NCBI RefSeq assembly: GCF_000513275.1
Contig: NZ_CBVJ010000021.1
Span: 1-64,000 of the forward strand
From: Paenibacillus gorillae
GTDB lineage: Bacteria; Bacillota; Bacilli; Paenibacillales; Paenibacillaceae
Direction: 5' to 3'
DNA length: 64,000 nt
The notes beneath the pieces were generated by a model. That model had not been told where the DNA came from. It searched no databases and was given only the letters and a program-made list of their open reading frames with translations. Below are positions 45,840-55,113 of the stretch, piece by piece; position 1 is the stretch's first letter, and each line of letters begins with the position of its first letter. The position numbers and the translations under genes were made by a program.

Positions 45840-47006
45840 ATGATGAACCCATTTACATTTGTTAACCCTACGAAGCTATATTTCGGACAAGGACAGTTGA
45901 AGCATTTGCCCGCAGAAGCGGCGAAGCATGGCCGCAACGTTCTGCTTGTCTATGGAGGCGGCAGCATCAAGCGCAATGGACTTTACGAGCAAGTATTGGA
46001 GAAGCTGAGCGAAGCAGGCTGCGTCGTGACGGAGTTGGCTGGCGTTGAGCCTAACCCCCGCATTACGACGGTACGCCGCGGTGCAGAGCTTTGCCGTAAG
46101 GAAAACATAGATTGGGTTTTGGCGGTTGGCGGCGGAAGCACGATTGACTGCGCGAAGGCGATTGTGGCCGCAGCTAAGTTCGACGGTGATTTCTGGGACG
46201 TCATTACGAAGAAGGCTTCTGTTCAGGCCGCTCTGCCACTAGGCACGGTATTGACGCTTGCAGCTACGGGCTCGGAGATGAATGCAGGCTCTGTTATCTC
46301 TAATGAAGAAACACTGGAGAAGCATGGCTGGGGCAGCCCGTTCGTATCGCCTGCATTCTCGATTCTCGATCCTGCTTTTACAGCGAGTGCGCCAAAGGAT
46401 CATACCGTGTACGGCATGGTTGATATGATGGCGCATGTATTCGAGCAATATTTCCATCATGATCCGGTCACTCCGGTTCAAGACGGCTTTTGCGAATCAA
46501 TCATGCGTGCGGTCATTGCAACGGCTCCGCTGCTGGTAGATGATTTGACCAATTTGCAATACCGGGAGACGATTTTGTACAGCGGCACGATGGCGCTGAA
46601 CGGCTTTCTGTCGATGGGCATCATAGGAGATTGGGCTAATCATGATATGGAGCACGCGGTTTCGGCCGTATACGACATTCCCCATGGCGGCGGATTGGCG
46701 ATTCTGTTCCCGAACTGGATGACCTATGTATTGGATGACAACGTGGCGCGTTTCCGCCAGTTTGCGGTTAATGTGTTTGGCGTTAGCACGGAGGGGAAAA
46801 CAGACCGGGAAATCGCCGAGGAAGGCATTCTTGCCTTGCGCGAGTTTTGGAACGGAATCGGAGCGCCTTCCAGACTGGCCGATTATGATATTGATGACAG
46901 CCGCTTAGAGGAAATGGCAGAGAAGGTAACCGGAAGCGGGACGCGCGGAAGCTTCCGCAAGCTGACAAAAGAAGACGTCATTGCGATTTACCGGATGTCG
47001 CTGTAG
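45840..47006 (+). CDS. Iron-containing alcohol dehydrogenase (YugJ/BDH-like)
   Basis: NAD(P)H-dependent group III alcohol dehydrogenase, butanol dehydrogenase-like. 388 residues. Cofactor motif [17 protein letters not shown] near residue 95. Iron ligands are expected in [14 protein letters not shown] near 195-205 and in [22 protein letters not shown] near 265-285. GAGGAG precedes paired ATGs at 45840 and 45843. Single gene between terminators. The alcohol or aldehyde substrate is not predictable. Confidence 0.92.
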   Translation: MMNPFTFVNPTKLYFGQGQLKHLPAEAAKHGRNVLLVYGGGSIKRNGLYEQVLEKLSEAGCVVTELAGVEPNPRITTVRRGAELCRKENIDWVLAVGGGSTIDCAKAIVAAAKFDGDFWDVITKKASVQAALPLGTVLTLAATGSEMNAGSVISNEETLEKHGWGSPFVSPAFSILDPAFTASAPKDHTVYGMVDMMAHVFEQYFHHDPVTPVQDGFCESIMRAVIATAPLLVDDLTNLQYRETILYSGTMALNGFLSMGIIGDWANHDMEHAVSAVYDIPHGGGLAILFPNWMTYVLDDNVARFRQFAVNVFGVSTEGKTDREIAEEGILALREFWNGIGAPSRLADYDIDDSRLEEMAEKVTGSGTRGSFRKLTKEDVIAIYRMSL

Positions 47007-47060
47007 AAAAGTACATTTGAATTCTGTTATTTCGACCCTTTAGAGGGGATTTAGGCGAAT

Positions 47061-47134
47061 CAACCTGCACATTTGCATTTTGAAGCAATAAATCGTCGAT
47101 TTATCAGCTAACAGCCTGCATATTTACATTTTGA
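47061..47134. repeat. Two more copies of the CTGCA..CATTTTG intergenic repeat
   Basis: CCTGCACATTTGCATTTTGA (47064-47083) and CCTGCATATTTACATTTTGA (47115-47134), 51 bases apart, with an AATCG/CGATT inverted repeat between. The same motif and context (CCTTTAG, ATCAACCTGCA) occur near 16.4 kb. Confidence 0.75.
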
Positions 47135-47183
47135 CATGTAATCTTGCTGCAATATCTTGGCTGACTGACGGAGGACATTGGTG

Positions 47184-47243
47184 AAAACAAAGAAATGGCG
47201 GTCCCGGGATTAACTCCCTGGCACCGCCATTTCTTTGTTTTTT
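47184..47243. terminator. Bidirectional terminator between the alcohol dehydrogenase and bioY
   Basis: 19-base perfect arms at 47184-47202 and 47223-47241 (core AAATGGCGGT/ACCGCCATTT), with an inner CCCGGG-like stem, A run on one side and T run on the other. Confidence 0.9.
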
Positions 47244-47255
47244 CCGCTTTTTCGC

Positions 47256-47873
47256 TTATAGATTCGAATTAAATGCGCTTTGTAGTGATTTGCCCTTCAT
47301 TGACGATTGAATGCGCAGGATGTATGGTTTTAATGAGAGTGTGATGACGGCTGCTGCGAATGCCTTGATGACGTCGCCAAGCAGGAACGGGTAGCAGCCG
47401 GCTGCCATCGCTTTTTGGAAGCTAAGACCTGTCACCTGCATGAGCCAAGGAACGCCGGCCACGTAGGAAATCAGTGATCCGAACAGTTCAAATGCGATGA
47501 ATAGGGCGATAAAGGTAAGCGTTCGATTAGTCCGGAGCTTGTCATTGTTAAATATGAAGCGGGTTGCGAATCCGATCAGCATGGCACAGAACGGAAAGAT
47601 AAATAAAAAGCCGCCGGTCGCCCCGACAAGATAGGAAATGCCGCCTTTGCCATGAAGAAGGGGCAGTCCTGTTGCCGTTAACGCGAGAACGATAAGAATG
47701 GCGAAGAAACCGTTGCGGGGTCCGAGAAAGGCCCCTGCCAGCGTCAAGGCCAGCGTCTGAAGCGTAATGGGGACTGGAAGGCCCAGTCTAAGCTCAATAG
47801 AGCTCATAGCGATGAATAAAGCGGCGAATAATGCGATGAATACAAGGTTGCGTACATTGCTGGTGGAACGCAT
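47256..47873 (-). CDS. bioY: Biotin transporter BioY (ECF S component)
   Basis: Membrane substrate-binding subunit for biotin uptake. 205 residues with about six hydrophobic helices. The family N-terminal region (ALFAALFIAMSSIELRLGLPVPITLQTLALTLAGAFLGPRNG, in part) is clear, with GLPLLHGKGGISYLVGATGG typical of BioY. Divergent from an ECF ATPase/T module, and the shared intergenic region has a GTTAAC-type inverted repeat resembling a BirA operator, so biotin repression is likely. Confidence 0.93.
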   Translation of the reverse strand: MRSTSNVRNLVFIALFAALFIAMSSIELRLGLPVPITLQTLALTLAGAFLGPRNGFFAILIVLALTATGLPLLHGKGGISYLVGATGGFLFIFPFCAMLIGFATRFIFNNDKLRTNRTLTFIALFIAFELFGSLISYVAGVPWLMQVTGLSFQKAMAAGCYPFLLGDVIKAFAAAVITLSLKPYILRIQSSMKGKSLQSAFNSNL

Positions 47874-47910
47874 AGTAAATCGACTCCTTCAGTTTTCATT
47901 GCCAAGTCAT

Positions 47911-47946
47911 ATGTTAACCATATATTCTTATATATTAGGTTAACAA
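47911..47946. promoter_or_regulatory. Probable BirA operator, shared by bioY and the ECF operon
   Basis: ATGTTAACC and GGTTAACAA half-sites as in BirA boxes, separated by 18 A/T-rich bases instead of the more usual 14-16. It lies 38 bases upstream of bioY and 53 bases before the ECF ATPase start. Confidence 0.6.
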
Positions 47947-47998
47947 ATCGGATTGTAGCACAGCTAGCCGTATTGTGGAAGAGGTCAGGTGAATTTTT

Positions 47999-48847
47999 TT
48001 GAAAACAAATTTATTGTTGCAGTTAACCGGCGTTACGGTCCGGCCTTTTTCGGCCGCCGAGCAAGAAGAGCTGGTCGCTATACTTAAAAACATACATTTG
48101 GGCGTAGAACAAGGAGAATGGATTGCTTTAATAGGACGGAACGGAAGCGGGAAAAGCACTCTGCTGAAGCTCATTGCCGGTTTTCAAGCCGGAGAGGCAA
48201 GCGGGTATTTGGACTGGAGTGACGTCTTGACAGCCAGAATCGGTATCAAAGCGCCTATCGTCATGCAGCAGCCGGAGGCGTCCATGGTAGGCGCGACGCC
48301 TCTTGAGGATCTTATTATAATGCTAGAACAGAACGGCGTTAAGGGAGAGCTTATTGCAGAGCAAGCCGCGCATGCGCTGGTACGGACCGGTATGCTCAAG
48401 CATGCTCATCAACCGGTAGGCACATTGTCCGGCGGACAGAAGCAGCGTGTTGCCATCGCGGGTTGTCTGGCGGTGGAAGCGCCTATTTTATTAATGGACG
48501 AGCCGACTGCGATGCTGGATCCGGAAGCCGCTATTCATGTGCATGAAATCGTCCGCGAGCTGAACCGTTCGGGAATTGCCGTGATATGGATTACGCAGAA
48601 GCTGGATGAGCTGAGGGAAGGCGACCGGGTTATCGCGCTTGAGCATGGCGAGATCGTGTTTAATGGCGCTGCGGAAGGCTTCTACGACCGGAGCGGGGGC
48701 GGAGCAGCGGAAAGCGTCTGTGAAAGGCTGGGCTTCGAAGCGCCTTATGTCGTTCAAACCGTATGGGAGCTAGAGAAGCTTGGCGTACAACTGACGGGCT
48801 TGCCGCTTACACCTGCTGCGCTTGCAAAGGCGGTGCATAGCCGATGA
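47999..48847 (+). CDS. ECF transporter ATPase, switch His replaced by Gln
   Basis: Cytoplasmic ATP-binding subunit (EcfA/BioM-like). 282 residues from TTG 47999 (AGGTGA upstream). Walker A GRNGSGKST near residue 45, signature LSGGQKQR near 144 and Walker B LLMDEPT near 165 are intact. The H-loop, normally ITH, reads ITQKLDEL near 200, so the switch histidine is missing. Paired by ATGA overlap with the downstream fusion protein, whose ATPase keeps the His. Divergence from bioY suggests biotin transport, though such modules can serve several S components. Confidence 0.88.
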   Translation: MKTNLLLQLTGVTVRPFSAAEQEELVAILKNIHLGVEQGEWIALIGRNGSGKSTLLKLIAGFQAGEASGYLDWSDVLTARIGIKAPIVMQQPEASMVGATPLEDLIIMLEQNGVKGELIAEQAAHALVRTGMLKHAHQPVGTLSGGQKQRVAIAGCLAVEAPILLMDEPTAMLDPEAAIHVHEIVRELNRSGIAVIWITQKLDELREGDRVIALEHGEIVFNGAAEGFYDRSGGGAAESVCERLGFEAPYVVQTVWELEKLGVQLTGLPLTPAALAKAVHSR

Positions 48848-50607
48848 GCGGGAATTGGACTTTAGAAGAAGCGGCGGTTTATGCCGTTACTGCGTCTGGA
48901 AACAAACGAATTATCGGACCAGTTGATGGCAGTTTCCGGCAAGGCCGAATCACACTGCTGGCAGGAGCCAATGGAGCAGGGAAATCAACACTGCTGGAGA
49001 CGATGGCAGGGCTTAGAGCCCTTCAGTCAGGGAGCGTTGCTCTTGGGGAGAGCTCCTTATGGGAAAAAGGCAAACGCGGCAAAATGCGGCTGAACCGCAG
49101 CGTATTGCTTGATACCGGAATTTCGCTCCAGCATTCGGAGGCGCAATGGTTCGCTCCGAAGGTAAGTGAGGAATTTCGGTTCTCCTTGAAACCGTATAAG
49201 CTGCCGGAAGTAGAGCAAGAAGAACGCATCCGGAAGGCGATGAAGGCAACAGGTCTACCGCTGCAGCTGGCTGATGCTGATCCTTGGACGCTGAGCGGCG
49301 GTCAGCAGCGCAGATTATCACTTGCTTGTCTGCTTGCTTGCCAGCCCAAGTGGCTTCTGCTTGACGAACCGACGTCCGGTCTAGATACGGCAGGTGTTAG
49401 CCAATTGCTCGACGTGCTCCGAGTCCATCGGGAAGCGGGAGGCGGTGCCGTTATTTCGACGCATGATTTGGATGCACTGCTGCCGATTGCCGATGAGGTG
49501 GCTGTCATGGAAGACGGTTTGTTGCTTCAGGCGGTACCAGCGGCGGAATGGGCAGCAGCACATGCGTCTGATGGGGCGGCTCCGCAAGCGCTGCGTGTAT
49601 TGGCTGAGCTTCAGCGTACGGGAATCGAGATCTCGCGCAATAGCAAGGCGGATCTCTGGCCAAGTTCCAGTGAGCTTGCCCGCGCCCTTGCTTCACAATT
49701 CGTACGGCACCCGCATGAGGAAGTACAAGAGGTTATTCCGCGTTCCGTACAGCCAGCAGCAGCTGTTGGTATGGGTCATCAAGCTAGCTCTGATGTATTC
49801 ATATCCGAACATCGCCTGCAGCATACGGTCACAATTTCTGGCACTTCACCGTACACGGGCGTTAGCGCAGCGGGATTAGCTTCGCGTTTTGATCCGCGTG
49901 CCCTCATTCTGTCATATGTGCTGCTAGCTGCCGCGATATTGATGCAAGGCCGCTGGCCGGGCATTGCAGCCGCAGCTCTCTTAACCGGCGTGGTCTTATT
50001 TCCGCTTCGAGCGCAAATAAGGCCCTGGATCAAAGTGATCCGGGCCTATAGCATTATGATTGCAGCAATTGCCTTTATTGCGGGTATTCAATTAAAGCCG
50101 TTTGGCTTTGAGTGGACGAATGCACAGTTTACGCTTCTAAGGTTCAGCGGGCTGCTGCTCGTTATGCTGCTAGGTCTGCCCATGCTGGCGATGGTCACTC
50201 CGCTGCGAGTCCAACGGGCTATCGAACAGACCTTCGGCTGGCTGAGCCGCTTCAAGGTGCCGGTCAGCTCTGCTGCCTTAACGGTAACGCTTATTTTCCG
50301 CTTCATTCCGCTGCTTGGCTCCGAATGGCAGCGTTTCGCCACCATTGCGCATGCAAGAGGTAAAGCAACGACGCAGCTGGGCTCGCTGCCAGTAGCGATG
50401 CTGTTCCCCGTCATCATTCCCTATATCCGGTCATTACTGCGTTTAGCCGAGCAGCTGGCTGACGCGCTGGAAGCGAGAGGGATCGGCAATCCAAACGGAA
50501 AGCCGACACGAGGCTTCGTGCTTCAGTTCACGGCCAGAGATGCGCTGCTGATGCTTGCCGCTCTATTGTCCGCTACACTCCTCATTTATGTGAATACCGC
50601 AGTCTAG
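48844..50607 (+). CDS. EcfA-EcfT fusion: ECF ATPase joined to transmembrane subunit
   Basis: One polypeptide of 587 residues. An ABC ATPase fills about 1-235 (Walker A AGANGAGKST, LSGGQQRR, LLLDEPTSG, H-loop ISTHDLDAL). A linker of about 100 residues follows. Residues about 345-587 are an EcfT-type membrane domain with several helices and the two Ala-Arg-Gly coupling motifs (AHARGKA near 503, LEARGIG near 543). EcfA and EcfT are normally separate genes; no stop or ribosome site separates them here. The final codons lie in a palindrome shared with the converging MFS gene. Confidence 0.88.
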   Translation: MSGNWTLEEAAVYAVTASGNKRIIGPVDGSFRQGRITLLAGANGAGKSTLLETMAGLRALQSGSVALGESSLWEKGKRGKMRLNRSVLLDTGISLQHSEAQWFAPKVSEEFRFSLKPYKLPEVEQEERIRKAMKATGLPLQLADADPWTLSGGQQRRLSLACLLACQPKWLLLDEPTSGLDTAGVSQLLDVLRVHREAGGGAVISTHDLDALLPIADEVAVMEDGLLLQAVPAAEWAAAHASDGAAPQALRVLAELQRTGIEISRNSKADLWPSSSELARALASQFVRHPHEEVQEVIPRSVQPAAAVGMGHQASSDVFISEHRLQHTVTISGTSPYTGVSAAGLASRFDPRALILSYVLLAAAILMQGRWPGIAAAALLTGVVLFPLRAQIRPWIKVIRAYSIMIAAIAFIAGIQLKPFGFEWTNAQFTLLRFSGLLLVMLLGLPMLAMVTPLRVQRAIEQTFGWLSRFKVPVSSAALTVTLIFRFIPLLGSEWQRFATIAHARGKATTQLGSLPVAMLFPVIIPYIRSLLRLAEQLADALEARGIGNPNGKPTRGFVLQFTARDALLMLAALLSATLLIYVNTAV

Positions 50608-50621
50608 ATGATCTAGACTGC
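50599..50621. terminator. Palindrome holding both convergent stop codons
   Basis: GCAGTCTAG-ATGAT-CTAGACTGC, perfect 9-base arms. The + strand TAG (50605-50607) and the minus-strand TAG (50613-50615) are mirror images; both proteins end Ala-Val. Weak T tracts, so termination is uncertain. Confidence 0.6.
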
Positions 50622-51809
50622 GTCATGCTCCTGTAATTGACGGCGTTTCTCGCTCCGCTGCCAGCCGAGACATAATAGGACGGCAACGGCTGCAAGCGCC
50701 CCGCCAAACAGAAAGCCGCTGTTGAGGCCCCAGCCTTCATTCAGCCAGCCTGCCAGAAATGGGCCGGCAAACATGCCAGCCGCATAAATCGCTTGATAGA
50801 GTCCCATCGCAGTCGCTCTGCCGGACAGATCGACATCGCGGATAGCGAGTCCAAGCAGCAGCGGGATATGAAGGCCTTGGGCAAATCCGTTAACGGCTTG
50901 CGTTAGTCCCAGCACGAGGAGGGACGGTGAATAGCCCATGGCGACCGTGCAAATTCCGCTGAGCAGAAAGCCTGCGCCGATCGTCGTCCAATTGCCGAAT
51001 CGGGGTGCGAATGACTTGGCTGTAAACATTGACGCTGCAGCATGCGGAAGCATAAAAGCCAGCACGATGCCGGTGAGCTCCAAACCGCCGGCTCCCAGCA
51101 TTTTGGCCTTTAACGGCGTAAATCCGAACATCGTAATGAACAGAACGCTGTGTGCAAGCACCGACAGCAGCGACACTTGAAGCAGTGTTTTGGTCCGAAT
51201 AACACGGCCGATCATGGCGAACGACATCCCGTTCCCGTTCGGGCGCAGTGCGCTTTCCGGCTCTTTAAGCATTAAGGCCAGCAGCAGTCCGGTCAATGCG
51301 AGGAACGCTCCGATTAGAAAAGGCCACGCATCACCCAATGCTTCGGCTGACCAGCCGCTAATCATCATGCCGATTAATTGACCGCCAACGGTCATGACGC
51401 TAATGTTGCCCATCGCCTTAGAGGCGTCACCGGGCGCGAAATAGCTGGCATACATAACCGTAAAGGCGACCCAAGCGGATGCGCTAACGCCCGCAACTGC
51501 TCTGCCGCCAAGCGGAAGCAGCCATGAGCCTGGCACGATAAACAGCAGGCAGCTGATCATGGCTGCAAGCATACCCAGTACAATAAACGGCTTGCGTTTG
51601 CCAAGCCGATCGGAGGCGATGCCGATTGGGAAACGGATCAGCAGTTGAACGAAGCCGTAGCTGCCAAGCACGATGCCAATCAGTTGCAGCGATAGCCCGC
51701 GTGTGCTCAAGTAAGGTGATAAAGTCGGTACATAGGCATACATAGAAATCCAGTACAATAAAGTAATCGAAGTAAACAATAGTCTTTGATTTCGAGATGA
51801 TGCGGTCAT
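50613..51809 (-). CDS. MFS transporter
   Basis: Major facilitator superfamily exporter-type protein. 398 residues, about 12 membrane helices. Motif A between helices 2 and 3 (GIASDRLGKRKPFIVLGM) and a second copy of the fold from about 205 on. The ribosome site GGAGGGG lies before ATG on the minus strand. Convergent with the ECF fusion and divergent from the signal peptidase gene. The substrate cannot be inferred. Confidence 0.9.
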   Translation of the reverse strand: MTASSRNQRLLFTSITLLYWISMYAYVPTLSPYLSTRGLSLQLIGIVLGSYGFVQLLIRFPIGIASDRLGKRKPFIVLGMLAAMISCLLFIVPGSWLLPLGGRAVAGVSASAWVAFTVMYASYFAPGDASKAMGNISVMTVGGQLIGMMISGWSAEALGDAWPFLIGAFLALTGLLLALMLKEPESALRPNGNGMSFAMIGRVIRTKTLLQVSLLSVLAHSVLFITMFGFTPLKAKMLGAGGLELTGIVLAFMLPHAAASMFTAKSFAPRFGNWTTIGAGFLLSGICTVAMGYSPSLLVLGLTQAVNGFAQGLHIPLLLGLAIRDVDLSGRATAMGLYQAIYAAGMFAGPFLAGWLNEGWGLNSGFLFGGALAAVAVLLCLGWQRSEKRRQLQEHDAV

Positions 51810-51967
51810 GATTGTTCCCCTCCACTTATTACTTTAATGGAGCAGGCTCATGCTGTCACGTCAAATTGAGAGAAGGAATTGGAAACTTCTGCAACGAATT
51901 AGTCGTATATAGCTATGGTTTGAATGATGTGTCTGTCTATTCTAAATGGAAATTGAGGTGCTTTCGG

Positions 51968-52510
51968 ATGGAAGAACAAGACCAAGTAACAAAAAAGGGA
52001 TGGAAAAGGGAACTGCGGGAGTGGACGGTTGCTCTCGGTATGGCGCTCGTTTTTGCTTTTCTGTTCCAAAACTATGTGTATGCGCAGTCCGAAGTACATA
52101 ACATCTCCATGCAGAATACGCTCGTCGCCGGACAACGTCTGATCGAAGACAAGTGGTCCTACCATTTCAAGCATCCGCAGCGGGGGGACATCGTCATTAT
52201 CAAAGGCCCGGAAAGCGAATTGCGGCTCGTAAAAAGAGTGATCGGCATCCCCGGTGATGAAATTGACGTACGGGACGGCGCGGTTTACCTTAATGGCGAG
52301 CTCACGCATGAGCCTTACGTCAAAGGAATGACGACGACCAGCTCCATCCAATTCCCGTACAAGGTTGAGCCAGGGAAGCTGTTTGTAATGGGCGACAACC
52401 GTGAGCATAGTGAAGACAGCCGATCGCTTGGACCGATTGCTTTTTCCAGCATCGAAGGAAAGGTGGTATATCGTATCTGGCCGATTGATAAATTCGGCAA
52501 CGTGTATTAA
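51968..52510 (+). CDS. lepB: Signal peptidase I
   Basis: Membrane serine protease that removes Sec/Tat signal peptides. 180 residues from ATG 51968 (GAGGTG upstream). One N-terminal membrane helix (WTVALGMALVFAFLFQNYVYA, about 20-40). The catalytic Ser is in HNISMQNTL near residue 46, the catalytic Lys in RLVKRVIGIPGDE near 83, and box E reads GDNREHSEDSRSLG. The longer open frame upstream has no support. Confidence 0.94.
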   Translation: MEEQDQVTKKGWKRELREWTVALGMALVFAFLFQNYVYAQSEVHNISMQNTLVAGQRLIEDKWSYHFKHPQRGDIVIIKGPESELRLVKRVIGIPGDEIDVRDGAVYLNGELTHEPYVKGMTTTSSIQFPYKVEPGKLFVMGDNREHSEDSRSLGPIAFSSIEGKVVYRIWPIDKFGNVY

Positions 52511-52532
52511 GCGCAATTGAAAGGGGATTGTA

Positions 52533-53491
52533 ATGCCGTTTACATTATCGCATCCGTTGTTCGCAGCTCCATTGCAAAAAAATAATTCCGGCATTTAGCC
52601 TGACTGGGCTCGTTCTGGGCAGCATGGCACCGGATATGGAATATTTTGTTGCAATGCAGTCTTTTCGTTCGATCGGACATTCCTTGCCTGGATTTATGCT
52701 GCTTGGCTTACCGTTATGCATTGCAATTGCTATAGCATATCATCGTGTACTAAAGCCGGCGCTGCCGGCTTTTATGCCGTCGGCAGGTGGAATGGAGCGA
52801 TTCGTGCGAGAGTATGCAGAACGCCCATCACCGGCCTATTCGAGTTTTACATACGCGGGCTGGGCGATGTTCGTGTTGTCTGCTTTTATCGGTTACTTGA
52901 CTCATATTTTTGTTGACAATTGGACGCACCGCTACGGATTTTTTTGTGCTTCGAGTACCTTCCTTGCTGGAGAGAGTAGGTCCGTACGGTGTTTATTATT
53001 TGCTTCAGCTGGGTTTGTCGTTACTGGGAGTTGCCGTTCCTGCACTTTGGCTAATCGCCAAATGGATAAGGTGGTTCATGCGGGATAAGAGAAAAGAAAC
53101 AGCTGAGCACAATTACAGTAACTACCGGGACAAGCTGTATGTGCCGCTTGTTTTGTCCGGGGCGGGCATCGGAGCCGCATTATTTATCTTTAAGCTGGCG
53201 TTAGCTTCCGATCCATGGTTTCTCAACATGTGGGTCGTGGCTCCGTTTACTTCCATGTTTTTCGCATTGTTCTGTATTGCGCTGCTGCAGCTTGCCCGGA
53301 AAAACGGCCGTACAGCGTTGACCGCTGCAAGCTTAGTATTGCTGCTAGCTATTATTGGAGGAAGCACCTGGCTTCGACACATAAACGGGGCAGGGGCCGC
53401 AGAATGGATTGTTTTCCACTGGCTGTTATCGGTATCGTTCATACTTTGCAGCGCCGCAGCCAATCCTTTAAAAATGAAGTCAAACGGGTAG
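52533..53491 (+). pseudogene. DUF4184 family membrane protein, two frameshifts
   Basis: Starts at ATG 52533 (MPFTLSHPLFAAPLQK) after AAAGGGGA. An A7 run (52576-52582) and a T7 run (52939-52945) each carry one extra base. Correcting both joins three frames into a 318-residue protein: IIPAFSLTGLVLGSMAPDMEYF, then FIGYLTHIFVDNWTHRYG, then FVLRVPSLLERVGPYGVYYLLQLGLS and membrane helices to 53491. The SHP, PD and THxxxD motifs are those of DUF4184, a putative metal-dependent membrane hydrolase family. Two indels in two runs suggest consensus errors. Confidence 0.82.
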
Positions 53492-53557
53492 AAATACAGT
53501 CCGGCTCTGCGTTCAGCTGGATTTAATGATTTTGTAAGAAATGATTTAGCGTCCGTT

Positions 53558-53563
53558 TATAAT
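53558..53563 (+). promoter_or_regulatory. -10 element before the kinase operon
   Basis: Perfect TATAAT with no good -35, about 50 bases before the kinase. The surrounding similar words TAAGAAATGAT and TAAGATAAATGAT (about 53536 and 53573) could be response-regulator sites. Confidence 0.35.
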
Positions 53564-53613
53564 TGCCCGTTAAGATAAATGATAGTTACATCGAATTAAA
53601 AGGTTAGGCGTGA

Positions 53614-55113
53614 TTGCCGTTGTCCATCCGTAGAAAGCTGTATTTGTCTTACATGTTAATGACGATTGTCCCCTTTATTGTTGTTGCGGCGATTATGATC
53701 GTAACACTGTCTCTAAGCGGCGTGGAGGACCTGAGAGACCTGAAGGAAAACAGTGAAATCGTCTATGTCCAGTCCTTTACCGCCGGGGAACTGCATAATG
53801 CGCTTCAGAACAACCCGGACCGTGTCGATGAGCCTGGTGAATTGGCGAAATGGGATGCAAAGCTGGCAGAGCTGAATTCAGGTTTTGTATTTTTCCGCAA
53901 AGGGGAGTTCGATCAGGTTTCCTCCTATCTGAAGCAGTTTGTTCCGAACGAGGATTGGCAGAAATACGCTGATTCCACGCCTGACGAAGTGGCTTACAAG
54001 CAGTACCGGTTCCGGATCGTCTCTTTAAGCTTTACGTATTCAAACGGCGACGATGGCAGAGCAATGCTCTTGCTGCGTGCGGATCAAGTGCCGATGTACT
54101 GGCATCCGATTTTCGGATTGTCAGCACTGTGCGTTATCGGTCTCACAGGTGTGTTGCTCACTTACTTGGTGTCCCGAAGCATTATCCTTCCCATCCAGAA
54201 TTTAAAGAAAGCGGCTTTGCTGATGAAGGAGGGCGATCTCTCCCAGAAGGTTGATGCCACGTCAAAAGGAGAAGTTGGCGATCTAGGAAATGCCTTTGAG
54301 GAGATGAGAGTCCGGCTAAAGCATTCTATCGATCAAAGCCTGCAATACGAGGATAATCGTAAAATGCTGCTGTCGCATATCTCACATGATCTGAAGACAC
54401 CGATATCTGCCATAAAAGGCTATGTGGAAGGTATTGTGGACGGCATTGCCAACACCGATGAGAAGAGAGAACGCTACATGCGGACGATTTATCGCAAGGC
54501 GACCGACATGGACCGTTTGATCGATGAATTGTTTTTGTTCTCAAAGCTCGATATGCAGAAGGTTGCGTTTGATTTTAAAGTCATCGATCTGCGCAGTTAT
54601 TTACTTTATTTTATGGAAGAACAGCAGTTCGATATGGAAAAGGAAGAGATTGATTTTCGCATTTCCAATTTAACATCCGGCGGTTCCTCGCTCTATGTCG
54701 CAGCCGATTCTGAAAAGCTGAGCCGCGCCCTTGGCAATATTTTGAGCAACAGTGTGAAATATATGGGGGAGCTGCATGGTGATGGTGAGGCCTGCGGCAA
54801 GTCAATAACTGTTCGAATGGAGACAAGAAGCGATCAGGAGGCAGTCATCGTCATCGAAGACAGCGGTCCTGGCATAGAACCCGAAGACTTGCCGTACATT
54901 TTTGACGGCTTTTACCGCGCGGAGCAATCCCGGAATTCGGAGACGGGCGGCAGCGGGCTAGGCCTTGCGATCGTGAAGCAAATTATAGAAGGGCATGGCG
55001 GCCGAGTTTGGGCGGAAAATGCGCAGGAAGGCGGGTCGCGGTTCTACGTGGCTCTTCCCATTGCAACTCAAGCCAAGACGGTGATACAAGATGAAGAAAA
55101 TATTGATAATTGA
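53614..55113 (+). CDS. Two-component sensor histidine kinase
   Basis: Membrane sensor of 499 residues. Membrane helix 1 at about 10-33, an extracellular sensor region at about 35-165, membrane helix 2 at about 168-190 (IFGLSALCVIGLTGVLLTYLVS), HAMP to about 245, HisKA with SHISHDLKTPISAIKGY near 255, and HATPase with NILSNSVKYMG, DSGPGI and GGSGLGLAIVKQI. The start is TTG 53614, weakly supported by AAAGGTTAGG. Overlaps the response regulator by 23 bases; with the RND pump downstream it forms a regulated efflux operon. Confidence 0.93.
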   Translation: MPLSIRRKLYLSYMLMTIVPFIVVAAIMIVTLSLSGVEDLRDLKENSEIVYVQSFTAGELHNALQNNPDRVDEPGELAKWDAKLAELNSGFVFFRKGEFDQVSSYLKQFVPNEDWQKYADSTPDEVAYKQYRFRIVSLSFTYSNGDDGRAMLLLRADQVPMYWHPIFGLSALCVIGLTGVLLTYLVSRSIILPIQNLKKAALLMKEGDLSQKVDATSKGEVGDLGNAFEEMRVRLKHSIDQSLQYEDNRKMLLSHISHDLKTPISAIKGYVEGIVDGIANTDEKRERYMRTIYRKATDMDRLIDELFLFSKLDMQKVAFDFKVIDLRSYLLYFMEEQQFDMEKEEIDFRISNLTSGGSSLYVAADSEKLSRALGNILSNSVKYMGELHGDGEACGKSITVRMETRSDQEAVIVIEDSGPGIEPEDLPYIFDGFYRAEQSRNSETGGSGLGLAIVKQIIEGHGGRVWAENAQEGGSRFYVALPIATQAKTVIQDEENIDN

